A DNA stretch of 64,000 nucleotides from Cryptomeria japonica (taxonomy: Eukaryota; Streptophyta; Pinopsida; Cupressales; Cupressaceae): positions 812,919,069 to 812,983,068 of the forward strand of contig NC_081414.1 of NCBI RefSeq assembly GCF_030272615.1. Reading direction: 5' to 3'. The position numbers and the translations under genes are program-made. A model generated the notes under the pieces. The model saw only the letters and a list, made by a program, of their open reading frames with translations, had not been told where the DNA came from and ran no database searches. Below are positions 47,957 to 58,499 of this stretch, piece after piece. How positions within the stretch are numbered: position 1 is the stretch's first letter; every line of letters starts with the position of its first letter.

Positions 47957-48334
47957 CAACAACTTTTGCTCAAATTTGCAGGACAGCGCCGTATCGACAT
48001 TTTACTGCTAATTCCAAGTCCGCAGCTTCATCCTATAACCCGAACTCAGTTTATAAGCGAATCTTTATGACTTTCTATGCATGCTTAGCTTAATTTCCTT
48101 AACAACATTCTTTACAAAAGAGGGTAGCTTTGCTTTCCTAACCCTTGAAATTCATTTAGCATCCAATCTTACATTGTGTGGGATTGGATCTTATGAGTTT
48201 CAACCCCTCTTTTGAATGTAAAGTCTCTCCCCTAAGTGAAAAACCATCAAATCCTAGCGAACCTCCCTTCTCTCTCCTCGGAGTTGGAAGAGGGGAGAAC
48301 AACTAGGGTTCGATCGCGATTTTTCCGCTTTACA

Positions 48335-48352
48335 TTTTGGTGAACCCGACGT
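48335..48352 (+). other. Probable primer binding site
   Basis: TTTTGGTGAACCCGACGT follows the LTR end; TGGTGAACCCG would pair with a tRNA 3' end (CCA plus discriminator and acceptor stem). I did not identify the tRNA. Confidence 0.6.
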
Positions 48353-49508
48353 GAACATCCTTTCTGATTTTTCATGCTTAGATCTGAAAAAATTGATTAC
48401 ATTTCCATGTTTGATCTTTTGCAAAATTTTAGAGGTGATTGCATAAAAACCCTAAATTTTCTTTTTAGTAATTGAACCTGCGAAATGTCTAAATGTTAAT
48501 GCCTTTTTCAGATCTGCCCTTCTATTACAAATTTTCAATTCATATTTGTGCTTTAATTCTGAAAATTAAGTGGTTAAGTGTCAAAACCCTAATTTTTGAA
48601 ACCCTCTTGATTCAACCTTTGTCCGACAATTTCACTGATCAAAACATCTCCAAATCAGCTGTAACTTTGGATTCTGCAATAAAATCACAATATCCTTCAT
48701 CCCTGAAAATTTGGAAAAAAGTTGCGAGGACCATGTTGCACTCCGAGCGCCATCGTCCCCGACATTTTTTCCAAAATTTCGGGAGCGAGATCTTGCTGTA
48801 TTTTCCTGCTAAGATCCAGAATTTTGGCTGATTTTATCAATTTTAACACCTTCAAAATTACAGTCAAAGTTGGTCTTGCGATTGCTTGGTCTAAGGCTTC
48901 TAATCATTCAAAAATCATTGAAATTAAAATTTTGTGTCAAAATTGCGTTTTTATTATCATAAATCTGAAAATTGTGTTTGCATTCATTCAAAATTTCAGT
49001 GCTTTATTCAAATTCTTGCATTTTGTGACTTTTGAAATAAAGTGCGTAATTACAACAACTTTGATCTACGCTTTCAAAATTGAATTTTGCGTGAAATTGA
49101 GTCAATTTTCAAATTTCAAAATTTGCATTGCTTTTGACATTCCCTCTAAAATCATAAAATTCAAAATTTCAGTTTCCCTCTCTTTTTCAAAATTCAAATT
49201 TTGTATTTTTCGATAATCTTGATAGGGTTCAATTTTGAATTTGCAACTTTAATTTGGCCTATCTACAGATCGTAAAATCACTCAATTTTTTTAGATTAGC
49301 TCTAAAATCATCATACCTTTCATCCCTGCAAATTTCGAAAAAAGTTGCAAGGACCGTGTTGCACTCCGGGCGCCACGGTCCCGGACATTTTTTCCGAAAT
49401 TTCGGGAGACTGTTGTGATTGCATTTAACAGCTTAAATCCAGAAGATTGGCTGATTTTACTGAAAATTGCTACCTCTAAATTCAAAATCTTCTCTCTCTT
49501 TTTAGTGC
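48353..49508 (+). other. Long AT-rich leader with two hairpin modules
   Basis: Non-coding by appearance (AAAATTTC/CAAAATT words throughout). Two copies of a segment related to LTR module B occur at 48728-48758 and 49351-49382, each followed by GACATTTTTTCC.AAATTTCGGGAG. The leader probably holds packaging or translation signals. Confidence 0.55.
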
Positions 49509-52500
49509 ATGAGTTTTACAACAATAAGCCCTACTTACACTATTCCCGTTAGACGAAGCCGTAGAATTAAGTCTTTCCGAGGTTTAACTACTGAGGAGAT
49601 GGAACCTAATTTGAATGGTCTTTTTAACGAGGACATGGGTAATTCCTCTAATCCTCCTAATGATGAAGAAGCTCTCCATGAGGTTTCTGAAGAACAACTT
49701 TCGAAATTGGATAACCAATTTGACGATTTTCGACAATGGATGTCTCAAGAATACCCTGATAGTCAAGCTCTTCCTTTAATTGAGGGTCTAAAACGTATGC
49801 TTCAAAGTGATAAGAATGGAATTGATATTTTGCGTGGTATTTCACACATTGTGAATTCGAATGTGATGCCTATGAAGAGTTGTGCTGAAAATTTAGGTTA
49901 TACACAACCTCCTACACAAGTCAATCATTCTATTCCTTTGATGACTTCTATTGCTAGTATACCTACCTTTACATCAAACATAATGGCTACTTCTACACAA
50001 GACATTCCTCCCGTGATTACTAGTCATGGGGGCAACCCTTCTTCTTCAATTAACCCTCTTCCTTCATTCAATCCGATTTCTTCATTCGTCTCTTCAATGA
50101 GTGTTCCTATTACATCTCCACAAATGAACATGACGCAAGGGGGCAATTCATTTAACCATTCCATTCCTCCTTGTAGTGTTCCTCTTGTCCAATCATCTCC
50201 TATGACTAATTATCATAGGGTCCCACCACCTTACTCTCTACCTTCTTTCAATAACATAACACCTCCATCTCAATCTAACACATCCAATATGAACTCTTCG
50301 ACTGAAGCGACCATTAACAATCTTGCACAAACTGTCTCTTCTTTACAGCAACAAATTGCCTCTATGAATCAATCTAAGTTTAGTGTGCCCACATTTGATG
50401 TTGCGAGCCCACTTTCTCTTGACATTGTTCGAGCTATCCCTCCTAAACATGTTGAAATCCCGCATTTGGAGCTTTATAATGGTAAAGGAGATCCTCTAAC
50501 ACATGTTAAGACTTTTCAAACAATTTGTACTGATTTTGCTTATGACCAAAGGTTGCTTGCAAAACTGTTTACTAGAACATTAAGAGACAAAGCCCTACAA
50601 TGGTATTGCTCGTTGCCTTCTTATTCTATTACTTCTTTCAAACAACTTGCAAATGCTTTCATTCAACAATTTCAAAACAATATAAGTCCTAAAGTTACTT
50701 TGATTGATTTAATGCATTGTAAACAAGGTGTTAAAGAAAAAGTGACTGATTTCATTGGTAGATATAAGCATTTGTATGCTCAAATTTCTTTTCCAGTGCC
50801 TGACAATGATATTCAAAGAATCTTTATTTCTAATTTACAAAAAGATATTCGAGACAAACTTCTATTTTTTGAGTTTACTTCTTTCCAACAGTTGTGCGCC
50901 ACTCTTCACAATTATCAACTGACTGTGAGTCAAATGGAACAATCACATCCTATGGCTCCGAGTGATAAGGGTGATAGCAGTCAACAACCATTTGGGAAGT
51001 TTAAACCGAACAGAGATTCCATCAAATTCAATGAAAACATCATCAACAACAATGTGAATGCAGCATCAGGTGTGCCTCCTATTTCTAAATTTTTCAAGAA
51101 AGAAAGAAAGTATACTCCTTTGAATGAATCATTGCATAGTATTATGAGTAAGTTATTGGAACAAAATGTGCTTACTCTTCCTCCTATAAGACAAATTGAT
51201 CCTGCAAAGATCACTTCACCTTATTTTGATAACAAAGCTTTTTGTCAATTTCATCGTCAGCCTGGGCATGATACTGAAAAATGTTTTTCTTTAAAGGGTA
51301 AAATTCAAGATTTGATTGATAATAATACTATTTCTGTTTCTGGAGTGAATGATAAAGGCAACACATCTGTAGCTCCTCCTAATCAAAATCTTCAGATTTT
51401 CACTAATCCATTGCCTTCTCATACCTCTAATGCGATTGAGACTAATGATTCCTCTCTCTCATCTGATGGTCTTGTGTCTATGACTCCGAATGTGATTAAC
51501 TTTGTAGAGCAGCAAGAAATCCCTGAAGAACCTTCCATCACATTTGATTCTAGCAAAACCATTAGGGCACCTGATGGTCCTTTATACATAGTTGCAAAAG
51601 TTAAGAATACACCTTGTCGTGGAGTGTTTATTGATCCTTCGTGCATGATTAATGTTATTACTGAAGAATTTCTTTTTACTTTGCAATTGAATCAAGTGAT
51701 CTATGACAAAACAGATGTGATTGTGAAATTATTTGATGCATTTTCTTCTCCTGCAATTGGTTCTATTACATTGCCTATTGAAGTCCATAACAAATCCCTT
51801 GATGTGAACTTTGCTATTATTCCATCTTTCGAACAATTTCATGTGAAGCTTGGCTATCCTTGGCTATCTTCCATGAAAGCTATTGCTTCTCCTATTCATA
51901 AGTGTTTGAAATTTCCCCATAATGGTGAAGTTGTTACTGTCAATCATAGTCTCTTTAAACTAGCTGAAAGAACCTCTAGTGTTCCTCTTGATTACTTTTG
52001 GCCTAAACAATTCCAATCTCTTCCTCCGCGAAGTGATCATCTTTTCAAATCTTATCAAAAGTGGAAAACAGATATGATCTTATCTCTAAGTGAACCTAGA
52101 ACACCTAAACTTGACATTCCTATCATTCTTGAGAAGGAAGTTCTTCCTTTGAAAGATAAAACTAATGTCTTTCCTCAAGAAGAATCTCAACCCATCCCTA
52201 TGGATGTGACTATGTCTATACCTAATAAACTTCCTAAGAGTAGACCTATACCTCCTCGTCATGATGGACTTGGTCTTCTCCCTAAACCAAAAATTCCTCC
52301 TTTGTATGGAGCAGTTCCTCCTCCTTCTTTTTATAGAGAGAAGAGACATTCTTCTTCTCCTATTATCCAGCCTAAGAGACCACAACCTAAACACCCAAGT
52401 GCTAAGGATGAGAACATTCCTCCTCCTCAATCTTCTCCACTTCCTACTAAGACTAGACGAAATCATTCTGCACGTGAACGCCGACGAAAGCGTCATCTTA

Positions 52501-52952
52501 GAGCTCAGGCAGCTGCTTCTCAAACTTTGCAATCTCCAAAAACACCTTCAACAAGCATTATTCCATTTTCTCCTCAGTCGGACATTGAGCCTAAATCTCC
52601 TAAACATAAGATGCATGATGGTCTTGATCCTGTGCGAGTTAAAGATCCTATTTTTATAAATCTTGATGATGATATGGATGAAAATGTTATTCATGATGAA
52701 AATGTTACTCCTCTTGCTTCTGATAGTGAATATGAACTTGTTGATGTTGATAACAATTTATCTAATGAATTTTCTAAAGCACTTATCCTAGCTCCTAGAC
52801 AAGAACAATGTGGCTCGGAACATGAACATAGCCCTTGTTTGGATCTTGTGATAGCTCCATCTGCTGTGTTGGATGTTCCTCCTCTAGCGTGTTCCCTGCC
52901 TTCCCGAAACATTGATCAGCAAGATCGGGGGGTAGATGACATGCTAGACTAG
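49509..52952 (+). CDS. gag: Intact gag/protease-like polyprotein (1147 aa) of the non-autonomous Gypsy element
   Basis: The ATG at 49509 starts an uninterrupted frame. Residues 1-300 are Ser/Pro/Asn-rich and disordered. About 310-480 is a Retrotrans_gag capsid domain (HLELYNGKGDPLTHVKTFQT, ALQWYCSLPSYSITSF, LIDLMHCKQGVKEKVTDFIG). About 580 is a C-X2-H-X4-H-X4-C knuckle (CQFHRQPGHDTEKC). About 690-820 is retropepsin-like: GPLYIVAKVKN, FIDPSCMINVI and LGYPWLSSMKAI. The active site reads Asp-Pro-Ser instead of Asp-Ser/Thr-Gly, so catalysis is doubtful. The last 250 residues are Pro-rich with a very basic patch (NHSARERRRKRHLRAQAAA) and an acidic end. It should form particles and bind RNA. Expression is probably from the LTR at 47438. 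Confidence 0.93.
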   Translation: MSFTTISPTYTIPVRRSRRIKSFRGLTTEEMEPNLNGLFNEDMGNSSNPPNDEEALHEVSEEQLSKLDNQFDDFRQWMSQEYPDSQALPLIEGLKRMLQSDKNGIDILRGISHIVNSNVMPMKSCAENLGYTQPPTQVNHSIPLMTSIASIPTFTSNIMATSTQDIPPVITSHGGNPSSSINPLPSFNPISSFVSSMSVPITSPQMNMTQGGNSFNHSIPPCSVPLVQSSPMTNYHRVPPPYSLPSFNNITPPSQSNTSNMNSSTEATINNLAQTVSSLQQQIASMNQSKFSVPTFDVASPLSLDIVRAIPPKHVEIPHLELYNGKGDPLTHVKTFQTICTDFAYDQRLLAKLFTRTLRDKALQWYCSLPSYSITSFKQLANAFIQQFQNNISPKVTLIDLMHCKQGVKEKVTDFIGRYKHLYAQISFPVPDNDIQRIFISNLQKDIRDKLLFFEFTSFQQLCATLHNYQLTVSQMEQSHPMAPSDKGDSSQQPFGKFKPNRDSIKFNENIINNNVNAASGVPPISKFFKKERKYTPLNESLHSIMSKLLEQNVLTLPPIRQIDPAKITSPYFDNKAFCQFHRQPGHDTEKCFSLKGKIQDLIDNNTISVSGVNDKGNTSVAPPNQNLQIFTNPLPSHTSNAIETNDSSLSSDGLVSMTPNVINFVEQQEIPEEPSITFDSSKTIRAPDGPLYIVAKVKNTPCRGVFIDPSCMINVITEEFLFTLQLNQVIYDKTDVIVKLFDAFSSPAIGSITLPIEVHNKSLDVNFAIIPSFEQFHVKLGYPWLSSMKAIASPIHKCLKFPHNGEVVTVNHSLFKLAERTSSVPLDYFWPKQFQSLPPRSDHLFKSYQKWKTDMILSLSEPRTPKLDIPIILEKEVLPLKDKTNVFPQEESQPIPMDVTMSIPNKLPKSRPIPPRHDGLGLLPKPKIPPLYGAVPPPSFYREKRHSSSPIIQPKRPQPKHPSAKDENIPPPQSSPLPTKTRRNHSARERRRKRHLRAQAAASQTLQSPKTPSTSIIPFSPQSDIEPKSPKHKMHDGLDPVRVKDPIFINLDDDMDENVIHDENVTPLASDSEYELVDVDNNLSNEFSKALILAPRQEQCGSEHEHSPCLDLVIAPSAVLDVPPLACSLPSRNIDQQDRGVDDMLD

Positions 52953-53698
52953 TTACATTAGCATAGTAGATTCTCTCCTCCTCTCTTTTGTTACTTCGTC
53001 TATATGTTATTCTCATTCTTCTATTTGTTGTCCTTAGTGTTGTCTACTTGAGGACGATGCAAAGCATTGAGATCTCTCGATCTCTCTCATGTTGACTCAA
53101 AAGACACATGTGTTCCCTTCTTCCAGGTGACCTTCCTTGATTGGGGAATGAAGAACAATTATGCATACATACATATGATATATATACATGAATTATCATA
53201 CAGCATACTGACCCCAACGAAAGCGAAGTCACCTTGTGCTTTCTGTTTTGTGTTTATTATCCTTGGGCTTATCTCACACTTGGGGGCTAAATCCTTGCGA
53301 TAATGTGCTCCTTTCCTTTTTTCATTTTCTTATATGTATCACTACCTTAAAGCAATCACCCCCGGTGAGGCGTGTGCGATCGCTTTAACGTAGGGGGGCA
53401 TACATCCCGTTCATATCTTTTCAAGATACTTGAAAATTTCTTGACAAATTTAGCCTTGCCTTGAAAATTTTTGATATCTTTCTTGCATGACTCATAGTGA
53501 GGGAGCCTTACTACTGACAGTCATGGTTCTTCATCACGATCTTCCCTTTTACTTTGTCAATCGAAGTTGTAAGATCCTTAGCCCACTGGGGGCTTGGTGT
53601 ATCTTGCCTCCTTGACGTGGTGAAAGTCTTTCAATGTTGTTTCCTTGTACTTTACCGGAAGTATGTGCATACATACTCCCGCTAAAGTGGGGGCTAAA
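52953..53698 (+). other. 3' untranslated region of the Gypsy element, polypurine tract at its end
   Basis: No ORF of interest. Words of the type TTGGGGGCTAAAT recur (53280, 53588, 53690). The last, AAAGTGGGGGCTAAA (53684-53698), directly precedes the 3' LTR and is the likely polypurine tract. Confidence 0.7.
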
Positions 53699-54948
53699 TG
53701 TAGTGTCCTAAAATTGCGACACTTGCAATTTCGACTGCATTTTGGTCTTCACGATGGCGACGCAACACGCAACCTGAATGGAGACCCTGAAACTTGCTCA
53801 CGACACTAAAAACTACATTTTTCAAGCACCCTGGCCTGAACCTCCTTGCACCCTGTTGTCCCAGGAGGTGGGACCAGAGCGCCCAATGCCCTGGTCCCTC
53901 AGGACCAGGGCGCCCAGCGCCTTGGTCCCTGGGTCCTATTTTGGGCCCGGTCTCCTAAGGGGCTCGGGTCTTTTTGTTTGCAATTTGAAAATTAACTTTC
54001 CCTGGTCGGCCTAAGGTCGGGAAAATCAGTCTATCAGCCCTAAATGACAAGTATATAAACTACATTTTTTCTCTCTCATTTGGGGATAGATGAAGAGGAT
54101 ATGTGTAAACAAAGCGTGGAAACTATACTCAAGCATTCAAGCATTCAAGCATTCTTTCAAGCAATTGATCATTTCAAGTCTCCATTCAAGGCTAAGTGTT
54201 GCATTCAAGACAAGGATTCCACCATTGAAGAGGAGATCACATACTACATGCTACAACATACAACATACAACATACAACATCTAAACCTTCACACATAAGG
54301 ATACCAACATCCTTAGAACAAGGTATTAGTACTTGTTTTACAGTCATTTACATTTACAGCTCTTGCTCATTTCTTGGTTAATTCCAAAACCGGGGTTTGA
54401 CCTAAAGGCAAACCCCCAATCCCTAACCCCCCAATCATCTTCGCTTGTCTGTGTGTAGGTTGCAGGTACGCGGCTGAAATTGAAGATCTGGAATCCTTGT
54501 GCAGAGACGAACAGATCCCCCTTCGTTTCGCGGATTTTTTGGAGGACCGTGGTGCCGGGCGCCATCGTCCCGACAACTTTTGCTCAAATTTGCAGGACAG
54601 CGCCGTATCAACATTTTACTACTAATTCCAGGTCCGCAGCTTCATCCTATAACCTGAACTCAGTTTATAAGCGAATCTTTATGACTTTCTATGCATGCTT
54701 AGCTTAATTTCCTTAACAACATTCTTTACAAAAGAGGGTAGCTTTGCTTTCCTAACCCTTGAAATTCATTTAGCATCCAATCTTACATTGTGTGGGATTG
54801 GATCTTATGAGTTTCAACCCCTCTTTTGAATGTAAAGTCTCTCCCCTAAGTGAAAAACCATCGAATCCTAGCGAACCTCCCTTCTCTCTCCTCGGAGTTG
54901 GAAGAGGGGAGAACAACTAGGGTTCGATCGCGATTTTTCCGCTTTACA
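53699..54948 (+). repeat. 3' LTR of the non-autonomous Gypsy element
   Basis: 1250 bp; it differs from the 5' LTR by about a dozen and a half substitutions and an extra copy of hairpin module A (53899-53929). It ends CTTTACA, followed by GTTTC (54949-54953). Confidence 0.95.
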
Positions 54949-54953
54949 GTTTC
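54949..54953. repeat. Target site duplication GTTTC (right)
   Basis: Right-hand copy of the duplication created by the Gypsy-type insertion. Confidence 0.95.
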
Positions 54954-55058
54954 TTGCAACATAAAAATATCACACTTAATTAAGTCCATCTAGGACTTAA
55001 TTAAGTGTCTCTTGTTGGGGGCATTTAAGCCCCTAACATTCCAAGAAATAATTCTCAT
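54954..55058 (-). pseudogene. LINE ORF2 N-terminal codons (endonuclease start)
   Basis: From the ATG at 55058 the frame reads MRIISWNVRGLNAPNKRHLI and, after one TAG, KCDIFMLQET up to the Gypsy insertion. SWNVRGLN and LQET hold the Asn and Glu that start the endonuclease active site. The ATG overlaps the ORF1 stop as ATGA. Confidence 0.88.
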
Positions 55059-57050
55059 TGTCCTCGAGGGGAGGCCGAAGCTTCCCTCTTCCCATTAATT
55101 GGAGAATTTTTGCTTTCCCCAAAGCAACCTTGCAAATTATGTTTCACAACCCCTGATCTTGTCACAGGAGGACTAGTGACAAATCTTTTACTCCTCTTTC
55201 TTTTTACACTTACTGGAGTTAGGCATGTTTTCTTAGGCCTACCAAGAGAGACCGAATGCCTCCCTTGCCCACCAACAGGAGAAAGGGACAAAGTCTTTCG
55301 AATTCCAGCATCAATTTCCATTTGAGTCTTAAGATTATTTGGAGGCCTACCTCTCCTAGGAGAAAGCACCGATGGTGAAAAAACTTGAGTTGTTTGGACA
55401 ATTGGTAAACTCTTGCATGACTTTGGAGAAGCTAGGATACATGGATTATCTTCAAAACCCAACTCTGTTGTAGACAAAAGTGCAAAAGGATTAGCAGATG
55501 TAGAAATTGGAAGGGTCGAGTTTATACCCCCCAAATCATTCTCAATCAAACAAACAACTCTATCAGTAATACCCTCATCCATTTGATGTGCATGATTGTT
55601 AAAAATATCATTTACTTGCTGAACCAGATTCTCATCTGGCATAATAACAAGGACAACCTTTGATGGATTACTATTCCCTAAGGAAGATTCATTAGCCATA
55701 TTAATTTCAATATTCAGAGGGGAATTATTAGACACCAAATTCTTAATTTCCTGAACTAAAGAAGCATCATTAGGAAAACCTATGGCAGGTACCTGTTTAA
55801 TAGTTTCCCTATCAACCACTGCATTTTTATCTAAATTCACATTCTTTGAAGAATTGAAAACCTCCTTTTGAGGGCATGAAGACAAATTGTCGCCCTTACC
55901 CTTTGTGTGATTATTTTGCATCTTAGGGCAATCTATCATCAATGGATGATCTACTCCATTCATCAGGGGATTACCATCCACTATACCCTCATTATTAGAA
56001 AATGTCTTCAGTAAAGACGAAAGTGAGATCGAACCCGAAGTATGAACATTGGGTTTCCTGAAACTATGACACAATGAATTATTTTCAAGATTAATGTGAC
56101 CTGTTTCTACCAATTTATGCAAAGAGACATTTCCACATCCTTCAACCGAAGGTCCCACCAACAAACTATCTTTATTAAGGGATTTAGGGACAAAGCCAAC
56201 AACTTGCTAGTTTTTCTTAAAATCCATAAGTAACAGAGCATCCAAAAGTAAAGGAGACTTAAGAAGCTCCGTATCTAATTTCTCAATTGACTGGTGCCAA
56301 ATACCATCATGAGACTTGATATTACAAGTATGGGGGCAAACATTGTTAGGGTTAATAAGAACACAATTTTTTACCAGAACCTCCCCATCCACGAAGTCCA
56401 TTTTAGATGTTAAAAAAGTTCCAATAGTATTTCTAATTTTCTCAAGAACATCTGGATCCATAAATTCAAAAGGAATTTTAGGTAAACCAAACCAGAAAGA
56501 AATAAGTTTCAAAGTAGACCAAGAAGGAACAAAAAAAGGTTTCCAAGCCCTAATTGAAATTAAATGTTTTCCAAACCAATGATGTGAAGTTCTTAATACC
56601 TCATCTCTGAAAGAAGGAGAACCAAAGACAATAATAAAAACATTCACAAACAATAATTGAAAATAATGCATATCCCCCCATCTTTTCTGCAATTTATGAT
56701 AAAACTTTAACAAACTAATTTGATCACCCCAAATTTCCCCAGAAATAGCATTCATATGCAAACAATTTGCTTTCTTATCGACATAGGAACCGAAAAGATC
56801 AATACAAGGGATAGGAGTCCAAACCTGTGATGAAGAAACCCGCGACAGAATAGGATTAGAAGGTATCTTACTTACCTTTTTCGGACTAGCTTCCTTGAGG
56901 TTCACATTTACCTTATTTCCCACCTGCTGTGAAGAAATAGAAACCCTAGCCATAGTCTCCTTATTTTCCAAGACAACAACCCTAGCAAAATTTTGTTGAT
57001 TGCCCAGATCCAAAGACCATTTCCTTGAAAAGCCTTTGAATTGCTTCTTA
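55055..57050 (-). pseudogene. LINE ORF1 (RNA-binding protein), one nonsense codon
   Basis: The frame is open from upstream of 57013 to a TAG at 56207-56209, continues in frame from 56206 and ends at the TGA at 55055-55057, about 650 codons. The N-terminal half (KFYHKLQKRWGDMHYFQLLF, SWSTLKLISFWFGLPKIPFE, IGTFLTSKMDFVDGEVLVKN) follows the DUF4283-type domain of plant LINE ORF1. A Cys-containing segment (NVCPHTCNIKSHDGIWH) comes next. The C-terminal half is low-complexity with a basic tail (KRKRSKRFVTSPP). ORF1 should bind LINE RNA. The true start codon is unclear, as the frame stays open upstream of 57013. Confidence 0.85.
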
Positions 57051-58420
57051 GATTCCCTTGATTTGCACCATTATTAAAACAATCTTGAGTGAATCTCCTT
57101 CCATTGTTATTCTGCCTCTATGCCACACTTCGATTGTTCCCAAAGAAGCCTTGAAAGTATTTGGAAGCTGGCTGAAAAACCTTGTTATTTCCACTCCGGT
57201 TTACCTGTATCGCCATGTCCTTCCATCTGCCATTCGTGTAGACCCACTGCGGAACATGAGGCGGGTCTTCCTAGCCCACATCTGCCCATGAACCCAAATG
57301 TCCTCTATCAGCCATATCTGATCACTATATTAACAACAATAAACTCTTGATCTTATAGACTACGACCTCTATTTTCAATGACTAAAACTATGGTCTTCAA
57401 ACCCTCTGGACTGCTATGAACAAATAGTGAACTATGATCCTCTTGATGCTATTAAACATAATCTATACCCTCAATACTTTGCTTCCATATTGCAGACCTT
57501 CAGGTGGTGTTGACTACCTCCAGGTTGGAGTGGGTTCCAGGTGTCCAGATTTAGATCTACACTCAGAATAAGATTGCAACTCAGATCTGCAATGGATGGA
57601 GTATTCACTGTCCTAATCTGTTTCTTCACAGTGTCAAGATGACTATATCTCCTAAAGATGGTGTTGGACTATTGGGATTTACTAACTCAGCTAGATTCAT
57701 AGAAATATTATAATCGATCTGAACGCCAAGGTTGCCCTTCCGATTCCCAAACTCTGTTTATGCAAAAAATTAACTTAGATTTGCAGATTCCAAATATATT
57801 ATTCCTTCCTGCACTAAAAGTAAGTCTTCATAATGATCGAGGTCATTGAGAAAGGCTATTATACAGAGTTTATCTTGTGAAGCTTATCTTTTTTTTATCT
57901 CAATTGCCAGACCATCGCAAGCTTTGAGCGTTCCCTTGTAATTTCAAGCACTGAAATTTACAGCTATTTCTGGCATTTCCCCTTTGACACATCTTCTAGA
58001 TCTTTCATCTAAGGTGATCAATGTGGCGCTATGGAAGCATGTTGACATATTCAGATACTAATGCATGCAAGAACCTTAACTCCAGCTCAATACATCCTTG
58101 CCATACAAGAAGCATCAATGGGTTCAAGCTACGATGACACTAGAATTGGAGTACTCGAAGAGCTTCCCTGTTGCAAAAAAAATGATGAGCCCTACATACA
58201 TCCACGTCGCACATAATGGAAAGCTCCTGCACTTTTTTGATCAAACCCTCCTCCTCTTGTAGAATAAAAATTGTGAATTATTGATATGTTGCCTTCTCTG
58301 TATTCATATTGAATGGTGATGAATGCTGATAGTATGGGAATAACTCATCTTACTAGGCCTAAATGTTCAATACCATTTAGAATATTTCCTTGAAATTTTG
58401 ATTTGAAATCTTGCCATTGG
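57051..58420 (-). other. 5' region of the LINE (promoter/5' UTR, possibly the first ORF1 codons)
   Basis: About 1.4 kb between ORF1 and the target duplication. On the - strand Gly/Asn/Arg-rich reading (FGNNRSVA, RRFTQDCFNNGANQGN) precedes ORF1 and may be its decayed N-terminus. Otherwise no motif is recognised. An internal promoter is expected here from LINE biology but is not identified. Confidence 0.5.
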
Positions 58421-58437
58421 AATAGTACTATTAAGTT
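58421..58437. repeat. 17-bp target site duplication of the LINE (5' side)
   Basis: Exact copy of 42459-42475. Confidence 0.95.
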
Positions 58438-58499
58438 ATATTTAATTAAATATAATATTTTAAAATTTATATTATTTTTTGTCCTCATTTTCATTTTTT

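Larger units (their letters stand above)
47116..48334 (+). repeat. 5' LTR of the non-autonomous Gypsy element
   Basis: It contains two GC-rich hairpin modules (47287-47315 and 47930-47956), a TATA box at 47438, an AAGCATTC triplet repeat near 47515-47545 and four ACAACAT units near 47640-47665. It ends CGCTTTACA. Confidence 0.95.
47116..54948 (+). mobile_element. Young non-autonomous Gypsy-type LTR element with one intact gag/protease-like ORF
   Basis: LTRs of 1219 bp (47116-48334) and 1250 bp (53699-54948) begin TGTAG and end CTTTACA. They are very similar (most differences lie in the first 130 bp) and the GTTTC duplication is exact, so insertion is recent. The interior has a primer site, a 1.17-kb leader, one 1147-codon ORF, a 0.75-kb untranslated tail and a polypurine tract. 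No RT, RNase H or integrase is present; replication would need proteins from another element. Confidence 0.95.
42476..58420 (-). mobile_element. Full-length L1-type LINE, split by an LTR element
   Basis: A 17-bp duplication flanks the element, and an A-tail (T-run 42474-42484 on +) marks its 3' end. On the - strand the order is 5' region (58420-57051), ORF1 (to 55055), then ORF2 with endonuclease, RT, zinc-binding and RNase H domains (to 43002). Without the Gypsy insertion (47116-54953) the LINE is about 8.1 kb, long for a plant L1. An RNase H domain after RT is a known feature of some plant L1 elements. ORF1 has a nonsense codon and ORF2 several lesions, so it is no longer active. Confidence 0.93.

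Noticed and set aside
47466-48093. Several short open frames in the LTR, repeated at 54080-54707
   Set aside because: They occur in both LTRs because the LTR is duplicated; overlapping frames and no protein motif.
48493-49216. Open frames in the Gypsy leader (112 and 164 codons)
   Set aside because: They are Phe/Ile/Lys-rich translations of AT-rich DNA with no motif and overlap each other in different frames.
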